64,000 nucleotides of DNA from Chondrilla cf. caribensis (taxonomy: Eukaryota; Porifera; Demospongiae; Chondrillida; Chondrillidae), in NCBI GenBank assembly GCA_964020155.1, contig OZ026554.1:5681416-5745415 (forward strand), read 5' to 3'. The notes beneath the pieces are model-generated. The model searched no databases and had not been told where the DNA came from. It was given only the letters and a program-made list of their open reading frames with translations. Within the stretch, counting starts at the first letter, position 1. Every line of letters starts with the position of its first letter. Positions 36,201-53,100 of this stretch are shown here, piece after piece. The translations under genes and the position numbers were made by a program.

Positions 36201-37334
36201 GTGTGAATGTCTGTATTCAGTTATGTGTGCTAATGTCTGTATTGAGGGTTGTGTGCCAATGTCTGTATTGAGGGTTGTGTGTTAGTACTAGTGATTGCTA
36301 TTAAACCTTCACTTATTTGCAGAATGCACTCACCAGGAAGACAGTCTTCTATGTCAGGAGCACAAACGTGAGGTTATTGGTGACCATTTTGTTTCCTGTC
36401 GTATCACACCCAGGCCTCTTGTCTTGGTCACAGTGACCTCCAGCCCCTGAAGCCACCACCTGTGTTATCAATCCATCAAGACAAGCTCCTTCCAAAGTGG
36501 AACTCTTGGCCACAAGTTGTGTCAACAATCAGACACTATTCCGACAAAGTGTGTGTAGTGCTCCCCTTGGGGGGGTAGGGGGGATATTAGAGATATTATA
36601 TATCATGAGGATTCTTATTTATAGCCCAGCTGCTCTAATTGCAGGGTGACGTACAAATGTCTGTGAGTGTATTAATTGTTCTGAGTGATCACTGTGGTCA
36701 GCTGGTGGCTCGACCAGACAACAATGGACAGCACTTGTTGTCTGGATCAGAGGTTGTTCAGTGGCTGGCAGCTTACCTCGGTGAGTCTGCTATCTGGTCT
36801 GCTGTGTGAACCTCTTGTGCTAGTAGTCACTTGTGTGCAGAGCAACTGGGTCAACACCAGCTGTGGGCTCTGGCAGCAGAGGTGAGGGGATCCTGGCCCT
36901 TGGGGGATTTGTTGGAATTGCTACCATCCTACCTATCAGTGAGGGTTCTGGCACTGTGTACCTGGCCTCCTGTGCTATGTTGCTCTGCGTGGTGCATTGT
37001 AGGGCAGCACTCCCTTCTTGTTCAGTTGTGGACGCTGCAAGCGAGGTCTACCCAAGCCAAGAACTCAGTGTCAGAGCTGTTTGAACATAAGCAATTTGTG
37101 CTCCTATTGGTGAGTGTACCTTGGCCACCTGTTCATCCATTTCAGTTGTTGTGAGTTCATATCAACTTGTTTGCTCATCGTAGCCAAGGCCCTGTCAAAG
37201 GGTTGTTTTTGTATTGCTGGAAATGTTCTCATGGCGGCCATTTTGATCACTTGATGAGATGGTTCCTCTCCAACAGGGACTGCCCCTCAGGATGTGGTTG
37301 TCAATGTACACTTACCAACGGTCAACAAATTTGA
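33240..37334 (+). CDS. WDR24: GATOR2 complex subunit WDR24
   Basis: WD40 plus RING/zinc-ribbon subunit of GATOR2, which promotes mTORC1 activation by opposing GATOR1; the RING has ubiquitin-ligase activity in mammals. It starts [20 protein letters not shown] repeats are visible: [35 protein letters not shown] followed by [31 protein letters not shown] then [14 protein letters not shown], and [20 protein letters not shown]. Then come the WDR24-type [33 protein letters not shown], a variable acidic linker and [13 protein letters not shown]. The C-terminal zinc motifs are [18 protein letters not shown] and [20 protein letters not shown] with CPSGCGCQC, stop 37332-37334. It is split over many short exons. 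A GT-rich repeat (34470-34620) starts at the donor after SIH. Confidence 0.92.
34470..34620. repeat. GT-rich minisatellite starting at a WDR24 donor
   Basis: Imperfect copies of gtgctagtgtgtgggaggag plus gtgtatgtgtgt. The first copy overlaps the donor gtgagtgtgtgtgctagtg after the SGRDKSIH exon. Confidence 0.85.
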
Positions 37335-37489
37335 ACACCCAATGACTGTTGTGTATCATCTGCAGTGTGTGTTGTGTATTTGTATTGATTGCCTCCTTTG
37401 ATGTCACTGATCATAAAATGTGATAATTCAACATTATTAACACTAAAGTAGTTGCCATGGTAAGTTGTATTGGTGTTGTTCTTCTGGGG

Positions 37490-38598
37490 ATGGGGAACAG
37501 AACTTCAGCTATCTCTGAACAAGACCTTCTTCGCTACGAGGTGTGTGTATTCATCCATTGTCATTGTCTTTATGTGAAATTATATGTCTCTAATTAGGAG
37601 CTAACCTTCCTCACAAGAGCAGAAATACTTTAGTGAGTGTATCTTAATCTTTCATCATGCTTTGTGCGTGTGATGCGGATAAGTTCTCTGTGTTTACTGT
37701 GCTATTGTGTTTACCCTTACCACTCTTATCTCAACAGTGCTTACAAGAAATTCAGCTCGCTACAACACGATGTTTCAGGACCCTCAACTAAGACCAGTAC
37801 ATTGTGTGTTCCCATAACAACTGTTGCTAATGGCATCAATTCTCTGAAGGTTTGTCGCTACCATGACAACCCTGTTGGCTGGTCAACCACTGAACTCATC
37901 ACACTCCAGGTCAATCCATTCAATCTGCAAATCTGCAGTGTCTTCTGTACTTCAGAGAATGGCAAAATGTCATTTGTGGATTTTTTAGATTTAGTATCTG
38001 TTTTCAGTTACAAGGTAAGGCCGAGTGTGCAGGGTAGGTCAGCTCATGTCCCTCACTCCAGTCCAATCTCGTCTAGTGTACCCAAGCTATCAAAGTGTAC
38101 TGGGCATTCAAAGTATATGGTATGTTGTTGTGCAATTTAAAAGGTGTATTGCGTAATGTGTGAGGCATGTTACACAACCCATGACTTGTATTGTGTGATA
38201 CCCACTATTTTATGTGATGCCTAACCTGGTAGACGTCAATGGTGATGGTTATCTCTGTCAGAATGACGTACGGATGGTCCTTCAACTGATGACTGGGAGA
38301 AGAATGTCAGACACTCTCATCTCCAGGATATCGGATAAGGTTAGCAGGCGATAATATCACCCACCCAGGACCACGTGTGGTAATAAACTATTCTCCCATG
38401 TAGATATTCAAAAGTGATGGATTGGATGAAAAGTTTTTGATGACTTACAATGATTTTGAGCGTTGCATGTTCAATTCTCCAGAGTTCTTCAGGTTTGTGT
38501 CTACATATGTCACAGCCAATGAAAGGGCAGCAGTATTAGCTTGGTCATATTGTGTATACTCTGTTTTCTGCAGGAATTTCAGTTTCAATCTATCTTGA
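37490..38598 (+). CDS. Calcium- and integrin-binding (CIB) family protein
   Basis: EF-hand calcium sensor of the CIB1-4 family (CIB2/3 serve mechanotransduction; CIB1 binds integrin tails). It starts MGNRTSAISEQDLLRYEELT at 37490; Gly-2 and Ser/Thr nearby make an N-myristoylation site, as in CIB1/2. Then FLTRAEILY, AYKKFSSL, VNPFNLQICSVFCTSENG, KMSFVDFLDLVSVFS, AIKVYWAFKVY-D joined in phase to VNGDGYLCQNDVRMVLQLM, and ending YNDFERCMFNSPEFFRNFSF. The loop DVNGDGYLCQND has D/N/D at positions 1, 3, 5 and D at 12, as is typical for CIB EF3. The last EF-hand region (IFKSDGLDEKFLMTYNDF) lacks the usual spacing and may not bind calcium. Paralogue not assigned. Confidence 0.85.
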
Positions 38599-38730
38599 AC
38601 GTTACACAATCTGCACATTATCAACTGATTTGTTAATTGACATTTGTACGGAAGATCCGTGTATAGAGTAACTGACGCGGTTCGAGTCCCAATTTTACCA
38701 TTACCTGTTCCAGCATATCGGTACGTAAAT

Positions 38731-41700
38731 ATGGCTGACCCGTTGGACTACGAAGATGTTACTAAAGCCGAATTCCTCTTAAATCCAACCGTCGAAACCG
38801 ATTACTGTGTTGAAAAGCCGAATATTTTAGCGTTAGAGAGAGTGTGTAGAGAATCAAAGGTAAGAATACATGAGTTTCGCCTACCGCACATTTGAAGACC
38901 TTTTCACATTTCCTACTCACAAGGTATCTGCGCAGCAGCCGACTTATTATGTTATTTTTCAAATATTGTTCCCTATTTCGCACAGACTGAAGAAGCAGAA
39001 GCCAAGGACGAAACCCAGGGCGACCCCTTCAAGCACAGTATATGTAACAAGTATTATTGGAAGGTCACTGCGATAGTCTACTTGGCCCTCTGCGTCTTGC
39101 TGGCCACTATCTATGTGGCCATATACGCTGAACAGCACGGCTATTATGGAAGTTACTATGACAACCTTGAGAATTTAGGAAAACCTTTACATCCACTTGG
39201 TGACAAAGTACGTCCTGTACATCCAGTGGTGGTGTGGGCCCTGTACATCCAGTGGTGGTGTGGGCCCTGTACATCCAGTGGTGGTGTGGGCCCTGTACAT
39301 CCAGTGGTGGTGTGGGCCCTGTACATCCAGTGGTGGTGTGGGCCCTGTACATCCAGTGGTGGTGTGGGCCCTGTACATCCAGTGGTGGTGTGGGCCCTGT
39401 ACATCCAGTGGTGGTGTGGGCCCTGTACATCCAGTGGTGGTGTGGGCCCTGTACATCCAGTGGTGGTGTGGGCCCTGTACATCCAGTGGTGGTGTGGGCC
39501 CTGTACATCCAGTGGTGGTGTGGGCCCTGTACATCCAGTGGTGGTGTGGGCCCTGTACATCCAGTGGTGGTGTGGGCCCTGTACATCCAGTGGTGGTGTG
39601 GGCCCTGTACATCCAGTGGTGGTGTGGGCCCTGTACATCCAGTGGTGGTGTGAGTTGTGTTTCCTCTTTGCACATGTAGGGACAGTGGAGCAAATTTATA
39701 GATTTACCTTATACAGAATGGTTGTCAAGACGACTGCCATTGGAGGGCCACTCTATCAGCACCTGGCCCCCACTACCGAAGTCCCTCAGTTCTGTGCACC
39801 AGGTGGTGGGGCACCCCCTGGGGAACACCACAGGTGTATGGACGATCACACCTGACAGTGTGTTCTATGTTGATGTCCTTTGTGAGGATGCTGTCTGTAG
39901 CTATGACGTTGGGAAGGCTGTAGGGTTGTCGATATCACCCAACACACACATTGCTATTGGCAAGGATGGCAGTGTCTTTCTAATTGACTCAAACTCTGTC
40001 ACACAACTCAACTGCTCAAGTCTCAACAGGTGCTGTGTCTGTGTTGCTTATGTCTTTATTTCTTTAACCTCAAGAGTTTGTGTATTGGTATCCTTGCCTT
40101 AATGAACTATCTGAAGCACCCTGGTGTGCAGTGTCCCATGTCCCCGGTGTGCAGTGTCCCATGTCCCCTGTGTGCAGTGTCCCATGTCCCCTGTGTGCAG
40201 TGTCCCATGTCCCCTGTGTACAGTATCCTGTGTCCCATGTCCCCTGTGTGCAGTGTCCTGTGTCCCCGGTGTACAGTATCCTGTGTCCCTGGTGTACAGT
40301 ATCCTGTGTCCCCGGTGTACAGTGTCCCTGGTGTACAGTATCCTGTGTCCCTGGTGTACAGTATCCTGTGTCCCCTGTGTACAGTGTCCTGTGTCCCATG
40401 TCCCTGGTGTACAGTGTCTCAGGCTACCCGATGTAATGACAATAACTGTCAATGTAATATCCTCTCATTTCAGGTGTAAGATTTTGAATGACCAAACTAG
40501 TTTGGAGTTGGGAGCAGTGTCCAGCACCTTAGTAGCCAATGGCAATAGACTTTGGATAGGTTCTGATCGGGGTCTGTTTGCAGCTTGGATTGGCTCTTCT
40601 GGGGTTGAAGTGCCAAAGAGAATACCAGAGGTGTCCGGCCCGGTGTACTCCATTGCCTGGCGGTCTGCTCTGCTTGTCTCCTCCCATCCATCATGCCACC
40701 AGAAAAACTCTTTACAATTATCAGAAGACCAATGCTTGTCTCTCCTAAGACAGGCATCTGGTGGATTGAGAAAGGACGATTCTTGTTCTATAGAGAAAGT
40801 TTCCTTTATCAATAATTCTTCTGCACAAACTATTTTAGCAAATTCATCAGTGTCCTCATCAAATGGATATTTCCCTGTCAACTCCACTCTCTCCCACCTG
40901 CTGCTGCAGCACTGCGGGCCATTTGTTGGTAGTACTGGGCTGTTTGATAATGTACAAGCACTGGACCATCCGGGACTGTTGGCTGCAGGAGTTGGTTTTA
41001 AAGTATACTTCTTTGATGGGGAACAGTGGTGGTTTGAGTGGACATCCAGATGGGAAGAGGGTCTTGGAGGAGTGGTTGATGGCCCGGTTACCTCTCTGAC
41101 CTTTGTACCTTCTGGGGAGTTGTTCCTCGGCAACAATGTTTCCCTGAGCAGACTCAACAACGACTACTCCATAGATCGGCTTGGTCCCTCTCAAGGACTG
41201 CCGTACAACAAGATCACATCCCTCAGTTTCCTGCCCTACTCCACTCTCTATCCCAACCCTTTTGGAGTGAATTTGTCAAAGAAAACCAGGGGAAGTGTCG
41301 TCGTGACAACAGAGAAAGGCATGACCATTTTCGACATCACATCTTCAACCTTTGTTGCCTACTTTCACGGGCTGCGTTGGTTACCTGGCAACGCTGTTGC
41401 ATTATCCACATCAGTAAATGCAAACACTTTTGTTGCAGTCACCGATGGAGGGTGGGCATTGATTAGAGGAGAGGACTGGACCCTACAGCAGAAGTCAGCC
41501 CACTACTTGTCCATGTTGCCTCGACACACCCGTGCCCCGGGTACGTGTGTTGCTGTGTTGAATTCTATGTACTTATAAGGGTTGTTACCATGGTGAAATT
41601 CTCCCTCCAGGGTTGGTGTCAGACTGTCCATTAGAGAATTACAATCCAGAAACATGTGAGCCTCAAACGACGGACAACGACGGTTTGTGGACCGCCTGGC

Positions 41701-43378
41701 TGGTGGCTTCGGAAGCTTTCAGGTTTGTTTTGTAAGCAATTGAAGTGTGTCACCTTGGCAACGTGCATCCCCCCTCTCAGGCACCACGTGGAAGGTAACA
41801 CCACAGCCGCCTGGAGCCTGTATCAAGGCATGCACTTCCTGAACACAGTGAGTGTTGGACAAAGCCAGTTACTGCTGGTGTTGATTAGTGACTATATTGT
41901 TAGGTGACGGGCATTGAAGGATTGATGGGCCGTTCTGTGGTTCTAAGCAATGCTAGTGTCTCGGGAGGTGTATGGCACAACTCCACTACTGACCCTCAAT
42001 GGAAGTGGAAAGGTGACACCAGCTCTGATGAGGTCAGAATGATAGTAATGTCTTGATTTATGCCACAGCTTGTGAATTAGCAATGGAACTTCCCCTCCAG
42101 GTGGTAGGACACATGTTTGCATATCCCATTGTGTATGATTTGGTTGCTACGACTACTGAAGACAAAGATAATGTTAAAAGCTTAATTGACAGCATCATCG
42201 GTATGACAGAATGTCTGTTGCTATGGAGACCGTGATACTTAATAGTTGAGCACTATTTTAGGTTATATCAAGGGGAACAGCTATTACTTAGTTGACGTGA
42301 CGGGTCGGCCCACCCGTTGGGGTGTGTGGGCCCCCGACCAGTTGAATCTCAATCAGTCCTGGGCGGATGAACATGGCCTCAATTCTCTTCAAATATTGAC
42401 TTTTTTGTTGTCTGCTTATCGTATCACCGGGAAGAGTGAATATTTGGAGGCGTGGCAGGTAGGCTGAGTAGGTGTGACTGCTTTGTCCTCCTTAATCAGT
42501 TTTTATTCTTTAGACTCTCTTTAATGGAAGCACTGAAGGCATTGCTAATCACTATGGGATGAACATGATTAATCAGAAGATTACATTTCCTCGAGATGAC
42601 AACTTCAGTGATGACGAATTGGCTTTCTTGCCTTACTTTACGTATTTCTACACCTTAAAGGTGGAGTACACATAAACACACGACAGCACACATGCACACA
42701 TACATTGGTACTTACTTATTTCCTCATACACAGATGCTGAAAGTGAGCCACCCTTCACTGGCAGAGAATCTGTTAGGCACAGCAAAGATCAGTTTGGAGA
42801 GAACCTGGAAGTCAGTCAGTCTGGTGAAGAGCAGTGCTTGGAGTGCTATATATTGCTACTGTTCAGGTGGGTGGGGTGGAAGCAGTGGGTGTGGTTATCT
42901 TATGTACGTATATTTCATGCTTCCAAGTACATGAACTGGTATTTGTTGGTGCGTGCACTGTTGTCATGATAGTGGGTGGAATGATTTAATTGCTGGATAT
43001 GTAGATTTGTGTGACTCCAAGGTTGTTGAGAATCTGGTTTGGAACTTGCGTACGTGGCCTCTGGAGCTGATTGAGTGGCCAGTGGAGAACTCACATCGCT
43101 TGGACATCTCGTTCAATCGAGAACAGGACAGGTTTGTCACCTACTGCCTGCATGCTCGTCATCCAGTTGCTCGCTGATCTAATTATAAACACACGTCTGT
43201 TTTTAGGGACTTCAATACCCATTCTCAATCTAAGAGGGTATTACCTGCCAATGAAAGAGGCCAGCTTCGTTGGAATGGGAATCCATTCCAACTTGATCAT
43301 TCTGGTTCCAGTTCAGAAATGGATCCTGGTCCATGGCTCTTACCATACTGGTTATCTCGATGGTCTGATATTCTGTGA
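38731..43378 (+). CDS. Type II membrane protein with propeller-like and (alpha/alpha)-barrel-like ectodomain
   Basis: Not recognised. The start MADPLDYEDVTKAEF begins a ~75-residue cytosolic region, then one membrane segment (VTAIVYLALCVLLATIYVAIY) and a large ectodomain. The first half is repetitive beta-type: TGVWTITPDSVFYVDVLC, ISPNTHIAIGKDGSVFLID, ANGNRLWIGSDRGLFAAWIG, LTFVPSGELFLGNNVSLSRL, GSVVVTTEKGMTIFDITSS. This looks like regulator-type propeller blades. The second half is helical with enzyme-like conserved clusters: HVEGNTTAAWSLYQGMHFLN, VTGRPTRWGVWAPDQLN, LQILTFLLSAYRITGKSEYL, DNFSDDELAFLPYFTYF and ERGQLRWNGNPFQLD, suggesting a six-hairpin glycoside-hydrolase-like fold. Many N-glycosylation sequons are present. 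The last exon reads DFNTHSQSKRVLPANERGQL in phase with its neighbour, stop 43376-43378. Function unknown. Confidence 0.75.
39209..39655. repeat. 26-bp x17 minisatellite at a splice donor
   Basis: About 17 near-identical 26-bp units (gtacatccagtggtggtgtg + ggccct). The intron (39208-39679) of the type II membrane gene begins gtacgtcctgtacatccag, so each unit repeats a near-copy of the donor. The long ORFs across it in both orientations are not coding. Confidence 0.95.
40115..40425. repeat. ~24-bp minisatellite in intron of the type II membrane gene
   Basis: Units such as cagtgtcccatgtcccctgt and cagtatcctgtgtccctggt in intron 40030-40473, between LNR and CKILND. Confidence 0.9.
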
Positions 43379-43689
43379 TATTTAGTCATTATTGTAATTA
43401 TTGTCTTCAGGAGTTTAAGTCATTTCATTTGATCATTTAACTGTATTTTTATTTTATATGATGTTACTATGCCCAAAATAAGTATGTGATTGGAAAAAAA
43501 TCTATTATAAAATCAGTTAAAATCATGTACACTTTTATCATAAAAGGATGTATCCTACGGGTGGAATCAGATGATATCAGTAAGGCATCCACCACAAGTA
43601 CCAAAGCTAGTGGTCATGCAGTACTCACCGGTAGCAAGCTTTGGGGTAGAACTGTACACCAGACGGTCACTCTTGATCACAGGGTTCTA

Positions 43690-47006
<3,317 letters not shown>

Positions 47007-47033
47007 TTTGTCATTGTCCCCTCCCACTGGAAA
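47007..47033. promoter_or_regulatory. 27-bp start-to-start interval ANKS6 / PDCD6
   Basis: Only 27 bp separate the two divergent start codons. Promoter elements or 5' UTRs must overlap the opposite transcription unit. No TATA-like sequence is present. Confidence 0.5.
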
Positions 47034-48315
<1,282 letters not shown>

Positions 48316-48411
48316 TGGCCGTGGGACATCTCGATAATTGCAACTTGTATAGAGAATTAGGTTTAGTTATTGTATACTTGTTTATTTTATATTAATTGCT
48401 ACAGCAAACGA

Positions 48412-50043
48412 TCATTGTATTCCACTGGATGTTAGAATCTGTGTCTGAATCCTACATTGAGTTGAAAAATGCGTCATTCTCAAATCCGTTACAAGAATTA
48501 CCAAGTACACACTTTTCAGCTTTTTCTTCAGACTTTTCTTTCTTTTCTTAGTCTGAAGAAGGCATGACTGGTGATAACTACTTAAATTGTCAGTTTGGAC
48601 AGCCCTCACTTTGGATATGTTATCTTTTGAGTTCAAATGCCCAAACTGAACTATTTCATCCAAATTGGAAATGGAACTACGACCATTCGTCTAGAAGGCA
48701 GACCGATAATGCACCAGTGACCGTGGTAATTCCTGTGATGCATGTGAAAACGAACTTTTTTTCTCTTTCCAATCCTTACAAAGAACTCTTCTTCATATCT
48801 AAAAGACAGACAGAATTGAAAACTGTGATGGTGAGACAACTGGATCCCTCACTCCTGTTGTTCTTTCTCTTGAAGTACGTCCTTTCTCATCCGAAGGCTG
48901 CTGGGACCAGTGTCCTGTTCTTCTGGAGCTTCAGAATATTCAGCTGAAGAGTAATATATATTGACATGCTACAATGTCCAGTTACACACAGTAGACTACC
49001 ATGAACACAAGTTTACCTCTAAGTTCTTTCATCAGTGAACTGCTAGCAGTGAAATAACGTTTTTCTCTATTCTTGCCTTGTCTATGATGGCTATCTTCAG
49101 CTGTGGGGATATGGTCAGAATGCAGTAAGCTACAGCAGCAGCTGCTGAAGGTTGACTCACCATATGGCATGGCCACCACTTTTGGTGGTACATAAACTTC
49201 CGAAGTGGTGCCTTCGTCACCAGAGGAAACCTCTTCCACCTAGAGTAAACAGGATTGCCTGTACATGTGCACACATACTTAGAAGTATACGTTAACCACT
49301 CACCTTAGATATAAGGTTATGAGGGTTGGGTCTGAAGCTCAGCGGGTCACTCTCCCTCACTCCCATGGTGGAAGCTCTGACTAATTTATCAATTTGATAG
49401 CGAAATTTGTGGTCTAATGGACGAAGCTTCTCCAAAACCTATAGAAGTACAAGGAATAAGTCATTTGGAAAATGGATACACTTTCATGTTGACGCGTGGA
49501 CTTACCACTCTCAATTCTATAAGTCTGTCAACTGGGGAAGACCCTGCAATTAGCTGCCCTTGTATTTTATTCAACATCAGCAATGACAGATTGATGATGT
49601 AGTCCAGTAAGAGATGATATTTTAATTCCAAAAGGCTTACACCCTGTCAAGTACACAACACAATCACTTGTAACAAAACATAAAAATCCCACTTAGACAA
49701 CTTCACCTGTTCTGTACTAAAATTCTCTACTGAAACAGTGTCTCGTATTCTTTTCACATGCACAAGGAGTTCAGACGTCTATAAAGACCAGGAAAAGACT
49801 CAGTGTCCTTATTTGTCCGCGGCAACTAGGATGCTCTCGCATGTCAAAGACATAACCAGGCTACAGTCATATGCTGCACATATACCTTCTCTTTGAATTC
49901 GTGCAAGACAGACAACATTTCTGGAACATCAGAAGCAATTCCATCGTCCTAAAGTAGTCATTACCAAGTACAAATGAATGCTCAGATGATAAACGTGTGA
50001 TATTATACACGCAAAAATGTATTAATACCTGTTCCTTGCTCAT
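48412..50043 (-). CDS. NGDN: Neuroguidin (SAS10/UTP3-C1D family)
   Basis: Nucleolar protein of the small-subunit processome, also an eIF4E-binding translation regulator in vertebrates. Small exons from the start MSKEQ (50043): DDGIASDVPEMLSVLHEFKE, TSELLVHVKRIRDTVS, GVSLLELKYHLLLDYIINLS, then the strongly conserved VLEKLRPLDHKFRYQIDKLV, RESDPLSFRPNPHNLISK, VYVPPKVVAMPYG and REKRYFTASSSLMKELR. Later exons include YEEEFFVRIGKRKK and a basic stretch KKRKKSLKKKLKS near the end, with a stop at 48412. The VLEKLRPLD and DPLxFxPxPxNxxSK blocks are diagnostic. The exact 3' exon chain is less certain. It is head-to-head with RPGRIP1L (134 bp) and convergent with PDCD6 (96 bp). Confidence 0.88.
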
Positions 50044-50127
50044 TGCAGCAGTAGATCTTCCGAAGTTAGGGGCTGCCCCTCGGCTTTGCGGTTTCTACTT
50101 TGAATTTGAAATGGGAATACTCAAAAA

Positions 50128-50142
50128 TAGGGACATTCCCTA
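50128..50142. promoter_or_regulatory. Palindrome TAGGGACATTCCCTA in the NGDN / RPGRIP1L promoter
   Basis: 15-bp interrupted palindrome 35 bp upstream of the RPGRIP1L ATG. ETS-like cttccgaa and cggaag sequences flank the interval (about 50058 and 50172). It belongs with the GGGA-N-TCCC palindromes at 13998 and 33217. Confidence 0.4.
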
Positions 50143-50177
50143 CTAGTAAAATGGCGGGTTAATTTATCGTTCGGAAG

Positions 50178-53100
50178 ATGTGTGCCGTTATGATGGACCA
50201 CTGCGGTGTGTTCCAATTTAATTAATCCTAACATTGTGTGTTATCATTGCTCTCATCATTACCAGACGATATTCGTGATGTAAAGGTCAGAAGAAATGTG
50301 GCTTTGTTGGATAGAAGGACCCTGGAAGATAAGTACTTTGGACTAATGGAAGAAACATTGGTAAACTGTGAGAATGATATAAACCCAGAAAATGATAACC
50401 TTCTCGATGCATTTTGCATTTACCAGCTTTTGAAGAAACATTCCAGGCTTCAAGAAGACAAAATGAGAAAGTATGTTTGTCCTTGCTGGGATTTTGTGCT
50501 GGGTGGCTGGGTATGTGTTAGTGTCTTGATTATATCTGCTACAGAATGGCCACTAAGCTACTCAAATTATCCTCAAACAGCAAGGAGAAAGGTATTCTTG
50601 CCCGAGATATTGAAACAGAAGAAATGATAGAAGGCTTGCATAGCCGAATCAGATCCTTGGAAATGGACAATGCATCATTGAGGAATAAGGTATACGTCCC
50701 AGACATCACAGTGCAGCCCGTGATACCTCCAGCATTGCTTGCAGGTCATGGTGCTGAAACTACAGTCAGAGACAAGCAAAAGAAAAGGTCTTTATGATCA
50801 CATACCACCGAGAATAAACACAGTGAGAATGGTACCGTGATGGTGTGGTGTGGTATGCTGTAAGGTTCTGTTACTCCCAACTTGTCAGGGGAACAAGAAG
50901 AAACCCATGGCTACTCCCAACCCAGTCCACAGTGAAGTACACAGCGTTGGAACACAGGTTTCCATGGCAACTCAACCTCACTATGGGCACAGCTTATTAA
51001 AGGATGCTCGCAAAGACAACCTCTATCTGTGTGTTGACTGCCTGTTTGTGTTGACTGCCTGCTTGTGTTGAGTGCCTGCTTGTGTTGACTGCCTGCTTGT
51101 GTTGAGTGCCTGCTTGTGTTGACTGCCTGCTTGTGTTGACTGCCTGTTTGTGTTGACTGCCTGCTTGTGTTGAGTGCCTGCTTGTGTTGAGTGCCTGCTT
51201 GTGTTGAGTGCCTGCTTGTGTTGACTGCCTGCTTGTGTTGACTGCCTGCTTGTGTTGAGTGCCTGCTTGTGTTGAGTGCCTGCTTGTGTTGACTGCCTGC
51301 TTGTGTTGAGTGCCTGCTTGTGTTGAGTGCCTGCTTGTGTTGAGTGCCTGCTTGTGTTGAGTGCCTGCTTGTGTTGACTGCCTGCTTGTGTTGACTGCCT
51401 GCTTGTGTTGACTGCCTGCTTGTGTTGAGTGCCTGCTTGTGTTGAGTGCCTGCTTGTGTTGAGTGCCTGTTTGTGTTGAGTGCCTGCTTGTGTTGAGTGC
51501 CTGCTTGTGTTGAGTGCCTGCTTGTGTTGAGTGCCTGCTTGTGTTGAGTGCCTGCTTGTGTTGACTGCCTGCTTGTGTTGAGTGCCTGCTTGTGTTGAGT
51601 GCCTGCTTGTGTTGAGTGCCTGCTTGTGTTGAGTGCCTGCTTGTGTTGAGTGCCTGCTTGTGTTGAGTGCCTGTTTGTGTTGAGTGCCTGTTTGTGTTGA
51701 CTGCCTGCTTGTGTTGACTGCCTGCTTGTGTTGACTGCCTGCTTGTGTTGAGTGCCTGCTTGTGTTGACTGCCTGCTTGTGTTGAGTGCCTGCTTGTGTT
51801 GAGTGCCTGTTTGTGTTGAGTGCCTGCTTGTGTTGAGTGCCTGCTTGTGTTGAGTGCCTGTTTGTGTTGAGTGCCTGCTTGTGTTGAGTGCCTGCTTGTG
51901 TTGAGTGCCTGCTTGTGTTGAGTGCCTGTTTGTGTTGAGTGCCTGCTTGTGTTGAGTGCCTGCTTGTGTTGAGTGCCTGCTTGTGTTGAGTGTATGATTG
52001 AGTGTTGTATCCGACTTTAGGGAAGACCTTGTGCTGGATCTGAAGAGACAGGTCGACTGTTTGGAGGCTCAGTTAGAGGAAGAGAAAGTAGAGGTTTGTG
52101 GCTCTAAAGCCCTGTTGAATAGCGATAACTGTACATTCAACACAAAGTTGAACTTGTACAGTTTGCAGGCAGAGAAAAGAAATTAGTCCAAGAGAATGAG
52201 GAGCTCCAAAAGAAGCTTCTAAGTGTGGTTGAAGAACTTCAGCAGTATGTTGTGTGTATGTTTATATTGTTATTTAGTATTATGTGTGTTGTAGGTTGGA
52301 TAACCTTGAGTACTTTATGTGTATATGCATGACTGACTACGTTCATTCCTCAGGAGTGCTATTAGTGAAGATATTGATAAAATTAGACTTGTTCGGGAAC
52401 TCAAAGAGAAATCCTCTTCTGTAGTGTCTCTTCAGACTCAAGTGAAAGCACTAGAGAGGCAGTTGTCTACTGTACAAAAACAAAATGTTCATTTGTTGGA
52501 AGAGATGGAGAGAGTTAATGTGGAGGTCAAAGAGGTTCATAATTACTGATGTTGAAGGTGTAAATTGTATACATGGACCAGTAATGTGGTGTACATGGAA
52601 CAGTAATGTGGTGTACATGGACCAGTAACGTGGTGTACATGGACCAGTAACGTGGTGTACATGGACCAGTAATGTGGTGTACATGGACCAGTAACGTGGT
52701 GTACATGGACCAGTAATGTGGTGTACATGGACCAGTAATGTGGTGTACATGGACCAGTAATGTGGTGTACATGGAACAGTAATGTGGTGTACATGGACCA
52801 GTAATGTGGTGTACATGGACCAGTAATGTGGTGTACATGGAACAGTAATGTGGTGTACATGGACCAGTAATGTGGTGTACATGGAACAGTAATGTGGTGT
52901 ACATGGACCAGTAATGTGGATTAATGCATGTAAAGTCCATCACAGTATCACTCTATATTGTAGGAAGTAAGTACCAAAGTCAAACATGGGGGATTGTGTT
53001 CTGACTCTCAAGTTGCAAACAAAGCCTTCATTGAGGTGTGGCTAGGGTTATGGGATGACTTGTACAAGTGAACAGAGACCACTCTGTGGGCTAAATACTA

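Noticed and set aside
38685..38705. tRNA T-loop-like ggttcgagtcc
   Set aside because: Flanking stems do not pair and no anticodon or acceptor arm can be drawn; it is in the 5' flank of the type II membrane gene.
39107..39693. Long open frames on both strands (160-257 codons) across the 26-bp array
   Set aside because: The unit has no stop in several frames on both strands. The array lies in an intron whose flanking exons join in phase (GDK-GQWSKF), so the frames are repeat artefacts.
51029..51993. CRISPR-like regular repeats
   Set aside because: Head-to-tail units with no unique spacers, in a eukaryotic intron; the same applies to the other arrays.
52451..52943. Minus-strand ORFs of repeated VHHITGPCTPHYW type
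   Set aside because: Antisense of the 22-bp array in an RPGRIP1L intron.
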